Assembly (NCBI GenBank): GCA_036822055.1
Contig: DAISIK010000049.1
Span: forward strand, 1-11,593
DNA length: 11,593 nt
Direction: 5' to 3'
Source: DAISIK01 sp036822055
Lineage (GTDB): Bacteria; Verrucomicrobiota; Verrucomicrobiia; Opitutales; Puniceicoccaceae
This document shows, in pieces, positions 5,292 to 11,593 of the stretch. The notes under the pieces were generated by a model. The model worked only from the letters and a program-made list of their open reading frames with translations, searched no databases and had not been told where the DNA came from. A program made the position numbers and the translations under genes. How positions within the stretch are numbered: the first letter of the stretch is position 1; every line of letters starts with the position of its first letter.

Positions 5292-8200
5292 TCGGAAGTT
5301 TCAGCCTTCTTCCTGCGGTATTCCTCAATGGTGAGGTTGCGGAGTTTGGAGGCTTTGCCGTCTTCGTTGTGGACAAAGCCGACGTTGGCGACGAAGGGCT
5401 CGATGATGTGGATTTTCTGCAGGGGTGTAATGACGAGCAACTGGAGGTTTAGCTTGGCAAAGAGTTTCAGGCCGTATTCGGCGGACTCATCGGAGCCGCG
5501 GCCAAAGGCTTCGTCGATCACCACGAAGCGAAAGGAGCGGGAGCGCACTGCGTTCCACTCCAGGCCGAATTGGTAGGCGAGGCTGGCCGCGAGGATGGTG
5601 TAGGCGAGCTTCTCTTTTTGCCCGCCGGATTTGCCGCCGGAGTCGGAGTAGTGCTCGTGCTCGGCGTCGTCTTCCTTCCATCGCTCGCTTGCGGCAAAGG
5701 TGAACCAGTTGCGCACGTCCGTGACCTTGGCCGTCCAGCGCCGGTCCAGATCGGTGAGCCCATCACGCCCGCGGAAGCGCTCGACGATGGCTTTGACCTG
5801 AAGAAATTTCTTCTCCGAGTATTGATCGCTCTCCGACCCGGTGAGTGCTCCCTCGGTGCAGGCTCGCAGTTCGGCCTGGAAATCGCGGATGTCGGCATCG
5901 GTGGTCGGTTGGTTTTCGATCCGGATGTAGCGGTTGGGGTTAAAGTCGATTTCAGTGAGCGATGTATTGATCTGGTCGATACGCTCCTTGATTGATTCGC
6001 GCTCGCGGGCGAGTTGGGATTGGAAGTTGGCAATCTCGCGGATGGTGTTTTCGTTGAGCAATTCCTTAAACCGTGCCTCGAAGCGAGGGAGGTCGTCGGC
6101 TTGCAGCCGTTGCAGCATCGCTTCATATTCCGGGGCGGCGGCGAGGTTGGCGTCGATCTCCGTGGTTTCGAGGGGAAACAGTTTTCGGAAATCCGCCATG
6201 GCGTTGATGATCTTTTCGGTCAGGCGCTCGATCCGCTTCTTCTCGGCATCGATCTTTTCCTGTAACCAAACCCGCACATCGGTCTGCCGGTTGTCGCAGG
6301 ATTCGATGGTCAACTCACGTCCGTCCATCGCTTCGGCGCGTATCGCCTCCAGTCGCTCATGGGAGGCTGGGGAGCCGGTGAGGTCCGGCTCGTCGAGGAT
6401 TGCTTGAGACTCTGCCTTGAGCACTTCGTCGCGTGCTAAACGGTCGTCCAAAACGGCGAGATCGTTGGATTTTTTGTTTACCTTTTCTTCAATTGCCTTG
6501 GACGTTTCCTGCGCCTGCGCAAGATCATTGCGAAGTTGGCGAAGGATATCTGAGGAAACTTCCAGGCGCTGTTTCTCTGCTTCGAGTTTGTTAATTTCGG
6601 CAGCAATTACGCCCCAGTCCAGCTCCGCGAAGTCGCGGTATTCTTCGACCTTGGAAATGATGGCAGTGCGTTCCTGTAGAGCTTTTTGCTTTTTTTGAAT
6701 GCTGCTGATGCTGTTGGCAAGACGGACGATGGTCGTTTCGAGGGCGCTCTTTTGTTTTTCAACTTCCGCAATTTTGGCTTCGTTGGACCAGCCGAGGATG
6801 TAGCGCTTGCGGTCGTCAAGGCGGTAGCGATCGTCTTTTTCGTGGCGTTGGCCTCCGGATTTGATTTGCCCGTTGCGGGTGAGGGCCTCTTTTTCGCGGC
6901 GGAATTGCTCTTGGGTTTGGCAGCAGGCGTAGTCGAAGCGGTGAGCCAATTCATTTTCCAGCCAGGTGTAGTGGGGCGAGTCTGCCTTGATGTTCAGCTT
7001 CCGCACCAGAGAATGTGGGTGAAGCTGCGGGGACGGGGCGGGGGCGGGCTTTCGCACCCGGAAATAGACGAGGCGTCCGGCGAGAGGTGTGCGGTCGACC
7101 CAATCGGCAACGCGGGCGTATGCCTCGTCCGGCACGATCATCGAGAGACCAAAGTTGTGCAATACGCGCTCGGCCGCGCCCTCCCAGTCGCGGGCCTCTT
7201 CGCGCACTTGCAGCAGTTCGCCAACGAAGGGCAAGTCCGACGGGTTGAGGTTTTCCTCGCGGCAGAGCAGCTCGCGGATTTCGATCTGCCGTCGGTCGAT
7301 GTTGCTGCGGCGGGCCTTAAGGCTGGTCAGTTCTTGATTGAGTTCGTCGTGCTCCCCGCGCCTTTGCTTCAGCTCGACGGATTGCTCGGTTAGTTCGTTT
7401 TGCAGCCGGTCTGCATCTGCTTTGCAGGCTTCGCCGAGTTGAAGGATGTGCTGGTGTTGTTCGTGGAATGCGGCGGTGTCTTTGGCGGGTGTTTCGCCGA
7501 GTTCGTCCATCCATTTGGCAAAGCGATCCGCATTAGACCTGCGTCGGTTGCGCTCTTTTGATTTGTCGCGTATCTCGTTGGCGAGTTGTTCGATGCGCTC
7601 GCCTCCGTTGGCGGCGATGGAGGCGCGGATGTTTATAATGCTCTTATCGGCCTCTTCCTTTTGTGATTTGAGGGCATCCACCGATCCCGAGAGTTTTTCG
7701 CGTTCTTCGTTGAGCCGTTTAATCCGATCGTTGAGGAGACCAATCTTCAGCCGGGCGAAATGGGCTCTGAGTCCGTCGCGGCAATCGGTAAGTTCGCCTG
7801 TGGATTCGGTGAGGTCGTTGTAGCGGTTGCAGTCTCTGACCAGTGGTACGAGCAATTCGACCTGCCGCTTAGCCCGTAGCACAGCTTCGTGGGCCCGGTT
7901 GAGGTTATCGAAATGGTTGATCAACGCACTGATCCGCGAATCCACCTCGGTCTGCTCCAGCATGTGCTGCCGGACGAAATCGGTGAGATTGCCGACCGAC
8001 TTCATGGAAACCGTCTGGTGAAACAGTTCGAGGGCTTGTTCGTTATTGATTCCAAATCGCCGGGAGAGCCAAGCTCCATAGGGCGGGTAGGTGTCGAACA
8101 ACTCGGTTCCGCTCTCACGAAGTCGTTTCCTCAATTGTCGGATGTCGGAACCGAATCCGGAGAAATCTTCGGAGATGGACAGTTGCCTCTCCGCGCCAAC

Positions 8201-8665
8201 GAAAAACCGTGCCGGTTGCCCCTGGCTGTCGCCCGTCCAGTAAAAAACCTGTGCGAGTGTGATCGTCTGATCGAAGCCGCTGTTTTCGAATACACCGAGA
8301 ATGACGGAGAAGTGCTTGGTGTCTCGCAGGGTGACTTGCTTCCCGCCACCGCTGACTTCGTTGCGCTCGGATTTATAGGCCCCCATCACATACGAACGGA
8401 GGGAGCGCTCTTTGTGCCCGGCACCGGCGGCATTATTGTAGGCGACTTTCTGGGCGGGCACGAGGAGTGTTGTTACGGCATCGACGAGCGTCGATTTGCC
8501 CGATCCGATGTCACCGGTGAGTAGGCAGTTGCGCCCCGCAAGACCGAGGGCCCAGACGTGCTTGTCGAAGGTGCCCCAGTTGTAAACCTCAAGACGGTTG
8601 AGACGAAAGCCGGTCAGGCTGTCGTCGGAGGCAAACTCCAGTTCGAGCATTTCCGTGTCAGGCAT
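5255..8665 (-). CDS. jetC: Wadjet protein JetC (SMC-like ATPase, MukB/MksB-type)
   Basis: The 1136-residue SMC-like ATPase has Walker A GDIGSGKST at 51-59, long heptad-rich coiled coils either side of a central hinge-like region, an ABC signature SGGKSGGQ at about 1009-1016 and Walker B VVIDEAF with D1051/E1052. JetC dimers are the motor of Wadjet: they extrude circular DNA in an ATP-dependent way, held together by JetA and JetB. The start is set at 8665 because AGGAG stands 10 bases upstream. An earlier ATG at 8692 lacks this support. The gene overlaps jetB by 8 bases. The last ~12 codons are antisense to the 3' end of the plus-strand PIN toxin, so the very C-terminus may have been replaced when that TA pair arrived. 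Its length is normal for the family. Confidence 0.95.
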   Translation of the reverse strand: MPDTEMLELEFASDDSLTGFRLNRLEVYNWGTFDKHVWALGLAGRNCLLTGDIGSGKSTLVDAVTTLLVPAQKVAYNNAAGAGHKERSLRSYVMGAYKSERNEVSGGGKQVTLRDTKHFSVILGVFENSGFDQTITLAQVFYWTGDSQGQPARFFVGAERQLSISEDFSGFGSDIRQLRKRLRESGTELFDTYPPYGAWLSRRFGINNEQALELFHQTVSMKSVGNLTDFVRQHMLEQTEVDSRISALINHFDNLNRAHEAVLRAKRQVELLVPLVRDCNRYNDLTESTGELTDCRDGLRAHFARLKIGLLNDRIKRLNEEREKLSGSVDALKSQKEEADKSIINIRASIAANGGERIEQLANEIRDKSKERNRRRSNADRFAKWMDELGETPAKDTAAFHEQHQHILQLGEACKADADRLQNELTEQSVELKQRRGEHDELNQELTSLKARRSNIDRRQIEIRELLCREENLNPSDLPFVGELLQVREEARDWEGAAERVLHNFGLSMIVPDEAYARVADWVDRTPLAGRLVYFRVRKPAPAPSPQLHPHSLVRKLNIKADSPHYTWLENELAHRFDYACCQTQEQFRREKEALTRNGQIKSGGQRHEKDDRYRLDDRKRYILGWSNEAKIAEVEKQKSALETTIVRLANSISSIQKKQKALQERTAIISKVEEYRDFAELDWGVIAAEINKLEAEKQRLEVSSDILRQLRNDLAQAQETSKAIEEKVNKKSNDLAVLDDRLARDEVLKAESQAILDEPDLTGSPASHERLEAIRAEAMDGRELTIESCDNRQTDVRVWLQEKIDAEKKRIERLTEKIINAMADFRKLFPLETTEIDANLAAAPEYEAMLQRLQADDLPRFEARFKELLNENTIREIANFQSQLARERESIKERIDQINTSLTEIDFNPNRYIRIENQPTTDADIRDFQAELRACTEGALTGSESDQYSEKKFLQVKAIVERFRGRDGLTDLDRRWTAKVTDVRNWFTFAASERWKEDDAEHEHYSDSGGKSGGQKEKLAYTILAASLAYQFGLEWNAVRSRSFRFVVIDEAFGRGSDESAEYGLKLFAKLNLQLLVITPLQKIHIIEPFVANVGFVHNEDGKASKLRNLTIEEYRRKKAETSDYRPSPPSETTG

Positions 8666-9305
8666 CGTCGGTCGTCTCCTTTCCGCGGGCATAGCTGCTG
8701 TACTCGGCTAACCGGGCATCGAAGTCTGCCAGCCACTGCGCATCCACAAACGCCTTCAGGATGCGCGTCACTTCGTAGTTGGTTTCCGCCTGGGCATTGG
8801 TGGATTTCAGTTTGCGCAAAAAGCCGAGGTCAGCGACTTTGCCGATGTGGGCGTCAATTTGATCAACGATCCGCGTCTCATTACTGCTCTCCGCAAGGAA
8901 CACGCGCATCAGACCTACGATTTCTCCGCTTGTGAGCACCAGCCGGGTGTCACCGCCGCTGGAGTCATCCTCCGCCATTCGCTTGCGCAACAGCGCCAGC
9001 AGCAGACTGACCGGAAATGAAAGTCGCCGCCGAGCGATCAATCGCGGCAAGGATTTACTATCAACCTCTGCCTCCTCTGCTGCCTCCTCCCGTGCCCGCA
9101 GGAAGGCATAGCCCTCTGCCTCGTCGAGCACCAGTTCCAGTCCGATAACCCGTACATAGTCCCGGACGCCGGCCTGGAGACGGAGCAGACTTGTCCAGAG
9201 CTTTATATCGGCCTCTTGATAAAGGACGCCTTTGAGCAGATGGATCAAGACCGGAGAAAGTTCTGGCGACTGAGCTGAAGGGTGTGTGGTGGCTTCAGGC
9301 ATCAT
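8658..9305 (-). CDS. jetB: Wadjet protein JetB (DUF4194, MukE/MksE-like KITE subunit)
   Basis: The 215-residue protein lies between jetA and jetC and matches the size and pattern of DUF4194 JetB. It has an N-terminal helical part (about 14-50), a winged-helix-like core around RRRLSFPVSLLLALLRKRM and LVLTSGEIVGLMRVFL, and a second one around LGFLRKLKSTNAQAETNYEVTRILKAFV. JetB dimers bind the kleisin JetA and help clamp DNA on the JetC heads. The gene overlaps jetA by 11 bases (8 if the second of two successive ATGs, at 9302, is used) and jetC by 8 bases. No distinct Shine-Dalgarno sequence precedes it, so coupling to jetA is likely. Confidence 0.92.
   Translation of the reverse strand: MMPEATTHPSAQSPELSPVLIHLLKGVLYQEADIKLWTSLLRLQAGVRDYVRVIGLELVLDEAEGYAFLRAREEAAEEAEVDSKSLPRLIARRRLSFPVSLLLALLRKRMAEDDSSGGDTRLVLTSGEIVGLMRVFLAESSNETRIVDQIDAHIGKVADLGFLRKLKSTNAQAETNYEVTRILKAFVDAQWLADFDARLAEYSSYARGKETTDDA
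8676..8680 (-). promoter_or_regulatory. Ribosome binding site deciding the jetC start
   Basis: AGGAG (within AAAGGAGA) on the minus strand stands 10 bases ahead of the ATG at 8665 and falls inside the frame that would result from the earlier ATG at 8692. It favours the shorter JetC. Confidence 0.65.
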
Positions 9306-10764
9306 GGCCGCGCATAAAAATCATTAAGGGCAGGCTGACTTTTTTCAGGCGGGGCGCATCGCCAACGGCATCGTTCCACCATTCGATCACCTCGGTTTGG
9401 TTTTCGTCGACATGGGATGGGAGTTCGCTGGCTCCCATTTGGAAATAGGTCACAAGTTCGGCGAGGCCTTTTTCCAGAGGATGTTCTTGGACTAATTCAC
9501 GCAGGGAAATCTGTGATCGCTCCTGCAACGCCTGCCGGATGTTTTGGCGCAACGCGGCCTTGTCGATATTGAATTGCTGAAACAACAGGTCGGGATCAAT
9601 CGTCTTGGTGTCTGCCTCAACCAGTTCCCCGGAGTCGATCACCGGTGGCTGGCTCGGCTTGAAAAGGGGCCGCTCCATTGGCAACTCGAACGAGGCCGCA
9701 CTCTCCGCAATGCTGAAAAAATCGCCCTCCGGCGGCGTTTCGCGCACCTCCAGGGCTCGGGTCTCGATTCCGTGTAAAATCTCCATAATGCGCCGGTTCT
9801 CCAGCCAGGCCTGATCGTCGAGGAAGCGGCGCAGTTGCCCGCTCAACTCAGCCACGGTGCGCTGGGTATGCTCGCCCGCTTCAAGCCAGTCGTAGTGCAG
9901 CCGCCGCGTGCGCGGGTCGGGCTCCATCTCGCGGATTGGATCCAGTTGCAACAACTTCTCCAAATGGTCCGTCAGTTCCTCTTGGCGCTGCTGCGACATA
10001 AGAAAATCCCAAAACGCACGAAAGCTCCGGCCTTGATCGGAGTCGGCAATCGCATCTCGCTCGCTCATGATTTCCTCCAGCAAAGTGCCCTTATTTCCCT
10101 CCCACCGGGCAATTTGCTCGCGCACCCGCCGGTCCAGCGTACGAAAGTTTTGCTCCACCTGCCGGAAATCACCGAGTAATTCGCGGGCGATTTGGTTGAA
10201 TTGCTGAAACCGGTCTTTCAAGGCCGTAGCGTCTAGCAGCGGAACGTCGCCATCGAGAATGCGTTGAATCTCCGCATCGATCTCGGTGCGCCGCCTTTGT
10301 AGTTCGGCCACCCTTACCTCGGGATCGGTTTCGGTCCCTTCGCTCATTTCGCGCAGGAGGGCAAAGAGCGTCATCAAGCGGGACTCGGTGCCAACAAAGT
10401 GACGCTCCGTCAGCGAGCCAAGCCAGGCGATTGCTTTTTCCGTTGCCGGAGTGAGATCAAACTGGGGTTCATCCGTTCCCGCCACGTAGAACTTGCGCAA
10501 CCACGCCTTTTCCGGGCTCGCCCAGTCGTTCAGGTAATCCAAGGCGGATTTAGGAAATGCCTCCGCGCCGAGCCGCTCGCGCAGGGCAAACAAATCATCC
10601 TCCAGCGCCTCAGCCAGCTCCGCTTGCGGGATCATCCGCCGGTTGGGTATGATGAAAACCCGCTCCAGAAAACCCGCTACGAGCTCCGCATGATCGGAAC
10701 GCAACAAACGCCACGCCGGGTGATGCTGGCGCAGCGTTTCGAGCGTCTGGTGGTTGAGTGGCAT
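9295..10764 (-). CDS. jetA: Wadjet protein JetA (DUF3375, MukF/MksF-like kleisin)
   Basis: The 489-residue protein starts MPLNHQTLETLRQHHPAWRL, the typical DUF3375 opening, followed by LLRSDHAELVAGFLERVF and an acidic, helical middle (about 150-330). The C-terminal part ends in LPLMIFMRGHDA. JetA is the kleisin-like subunit joining JetB to the JetC heads. The frame is open 31 codons further upstream, but those residues are S/T/P-rich and overlap csb2, so the ATG at 10764 is preferred. No Shine-Dalgarno sequence is visible. The start lies 16 bases after the csb2 stop and translation probably depends on reinitiation. That spacing places the Wadjet genes on the cas transcript. Confidence 0.93.
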   Translation of the reverse strand: MPLNHQTLETLRQHHPAWRLLRSDHAELVAGFLERVFIIPNRRMIPQAELAEALEDDLFALRERLGAEAFPKSALDYLNDWASPEKAWLRKFYVAGTDEPQFDLTPATEKAIAWLGSLTERHFVGTESRLMTLFALLREMSEGTETDPEVRVAELQRRRTEIDAEIQRILDGDVPLLDATALKDRFQQFNQIARELLGDFRQVEQNFRTLDRRVREQIARWEGNKGTLLEEIMSERDAIADSDQGRSFRAFWDFLMSQQRQEELTDHLEKLLQLDPIREMEPDPRTRRLHYDWLEAGEHTQRTVAELSGQLRRFLDDQAWLENRRIMEILHGIETRALEVRETPPEGDFFSIAESAASFELPMERPLFKPSQPPVIDSGELVEADTKTIDPDLLFQQFNIDKAALRQNIRQALQERSQISLRELVQEHPLEKGLAELVTYFQMGASELPSHVDENQTEVIEWWNDAVGDAPRLKKVSLPLMIFMRGHDA

Positions 10765-10780
10765 GGTGGGAGGGTTGGTT

Positions 10781-11593
10781 TCAGCGGTTTGGCAGGTAGG
10801 GTGCGTGGACTTTGTCAAAGAGCCCGAGGCCGAAGTGGCAGGAGTGACCAAGGGCAAGCGGGCCGGAGACTGGCTCGGGGAAGGTGATGCGGAAGAAGCC
10901 GCTTAAACGGCGGCCACCATCGTCGTTTCGTTTTTGGCGGAACCGGCGGAATTGAATCGGGCGGGGACCTTTTGGGTCGCCTTCGCGATCAGGAGCCCGG
11001 AAGTTGCCGTCGGCATCGATTAATGGAGTTATCTGGATCTTTGCGGGGTCAATGGATTTTCCGGTCAGCTCGACCCATCGTTCAATCTCCGTACGGAGTT
11101 GGGCTTCGAGAAAAAGCGCGGGATGGGCAAGGTGCTCGTCGGGTTCTTTATCTTTGCCGCGTGTCTTCGGGTGGCGGGGAGAAACAAAGGGCGTGACAGA
11201 GATCCACTCGGAGGAGGATTTAAGGGGTCCGGGATGAAATTCACTGGCAACACCTACCCCCAGGAGAACAACTCTGAGCGGGTGACCTGAGTCCTGCGTG
11301 TCCCTGGTTTTGATTTCGCGGAGGGAATCAATGGCGCGGAGTTCGTCGGGACCAAAACCGTCGGCGGCGTAGAGGGTCAGGTGGTCGAGTTTTCCGTCAC
11401 CGTCTTCATCGGTGGGGAGGTAATAGCAGTGACGGTGTCCCTTGATCGGGGTGCCGTCGGCTTCTTTTCCGGAGAAAATACGGGATTTGCCTTTTTCGAA
11501 AGTAGGACAGGCAGCCTGGCTGTCTATCAAAGTAGAACAGGCAGCCTGCCTGTTTTTTTTATTGGAGGGTAACAGGCTGGCAGCCTGTTCTAC
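10781..11593 (-). CDS. csb2: Csb2 (GSU0054 family, Cas5/Cas6-type subunit of type I-G Cascade), 5' end outside window
   Basis: The conserved part begins near nt 11480 (SRIFSGKEADG) and continues GHRHCYYLPTDEDGDGKLDH, then DELRAIDSLREI, and ends in a glycine-rich RLSGFFRITFPEPVSGPLAL segment followed by HSCHFGLGLF. These are typical of the C-terminal half of Csb2, which in type I-G combines Cas5 and Cas6 functions: crRNA processing and 5'-handle binding in the effector complex. About 235 residues are recognisable; the family is roughly twice as long. A TTG at 11530 could serve as a start, but the frame stays open to the window edge through three palindromic repeat units, so the gene is annotated as continuing. 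Whether the N-terminal half is attached in frame is unknown; truncation is the alternative. Downstream, jetA follows after 16 bases. Confidence 0.85.
   Translation of the reverse strand, partial: VEQAASLLPSNKKNRQAACSTLIDSQAACPTFEKGKSRIFSGKEADGTPIKGHRHCYYLPTDEDGDGKLDHLTLYAADGFGPDELRAIDSLREIKTRDTQDSGHPLRVVLLGVGVASEFHPGPLKSSSEWISVTPFVSPRHPKTRGKDKEPDEHLAHPALFLEAQLRTEIERWVELTGKSIDPAKIQITPLIDADGNFRAPDREGDPKGPRPIQFRRFRQKRNDDGGRRLSGFFRITFPEPVSGPLALGHSCHFGLGLFDKVHAPYLPNR
11502..11524 (+). repeat. Palindromic repeat unit, copy 1 (imperfect hairpin)
   Basis: The unit reads gtaggacaggcagcctggc plus tgtc. It pairs as a GACAG/CTGTC stem with one internal mismatch further in. It is the first half of a 30-base direct repeat with copy 2 (11501-11530 and 11531-11560), so each unit adds exactly ten codons and encodes QAAC.T in the csb2 frame. 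Confidence 0.8.
11532..11554 (+). repeat. Palindromic repeat unit, copy 2 (perfect 7-bp hairpin)
   Basis: The unit has the arms ACAGGCA and TGCCTGT around a GCC loop, preceded by gtaga. It is followed by a run of T residues (11552-11560), so on the plus strand it resembles an intrinsic terminator; on the minus strand that run is read as AAA codons in csb2. Confidence 0.85.
11571..11593 (-). repeat. Palindromic repeat unit, copy 3, inverted relative to copies 1-2
   Basis: The arms ACAGGCT and AGCCTGT surround a GGC loop, ending in tctac at the window edge. Compared with the reverse complement of copy 2 it differs only at two bases that pair with each other (A-T swapped for T-A), so the hairpin is preserved. 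The pattern is that of REP-like palindromic elements scattered in some genomes. Confidence 0.8.

Noticed and set aside
5570..8524. Plus-strand open frames of up to 235 codons opposite jetC
   Set aside because: They are shadows of the strongly biased jetC codons, with no ribosome sites or domain patterns.
5255..8692. JetC as a housekeeping MukB or an SbcC/Rad50 repair protein
   Set aside because: Its direct neighbours are DUF3375, DUF4194 and DUF3322/DUF2220 proteins, the set that defines Wadjet type I; no SbcD or chromosomal MukEF context is present.
10765..10857. 31-codon N-terminal extension of JetA
   Set aside because: It overlaps the csb2 coding region, is S/T/P-rich and is unlike the DUF3375 opening, which begins at MPLNHQ.
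11501..11593. Right-edge repeats as a CRISPR array
   Set aside because: The units are short, self-palindromic, partly inverted and separated by only 7-16 bases, which fits REP-like elements rather than repeat-spacer units.

Overview
The window is a defence locus with almost every gene on the minus strand. It combines the 3' part of a type I-G (formerly I-U) CRISPR-Cas operon with a complete type I Wadjet (JetABCD) anti-plasmid system and two PIN-toxin toxin-antitoxin (TA) pairs. The host is a moderately GC-rich bacterium. The fused Cas4-Cas1, the Csb2 protein and the palindromic 'acaggct..agcctgt' repeats at the right edge remind me of Verrucomicrobiota or Planctomycetota, but no ribosomal or housekeeping gene is present and this placement is weak.

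Reading in the direction of transcription, from right to left: (1) 11593-10781, the C-terminal half of Csb2 (Cas5/Cas6-type), open to the window edge and carrying three palindromic repeat units in frame. (2) 10764-3293, jetA, jetB, jetC and jetD. jetA begins 16 bases after the csb2 stop; jetA/jetB and jetB/jetC overlap. (3) 4576-5291, on the plus strand, a Phd/YefM antitoxin plus VapC-like PIN toxin wedged between jetC and jetD and overlapping the 3' end of jetC. (4) 3258-2610, a ribbon-helix-helix antitoxin plus PIN toxin with its own promoter/operator. (5) 2595-703, a Cas4-Cas1 fusion, and 628-338, cas2. (6) 337-37, a leader-like intergenic region that holds what looks like a remnant of a second cas2. 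(7) 36-1, one CRISPR repeat, taken as the leader-proximal repeat of an array extending leftward out of the window.

The Wadjet operon therefore sits inside the cas operon, exactly between the effector module (csb2 and presumably cas3, cas8 and csb1 beyond the right edge) and the adaptation module (cas4-cas1, cas2, array). All Wadjet genes look full length with their key motifs intact. JetABC should recognise and extrude small circular DNA and JetD should cut it, while the CRISPR part would handle sequence-specific immunity. Whether the arrangement is only physical nesting or a functional link, for instance Wadjet-cut plasmids feeding spacer acquisition, is the main question raised by the window.
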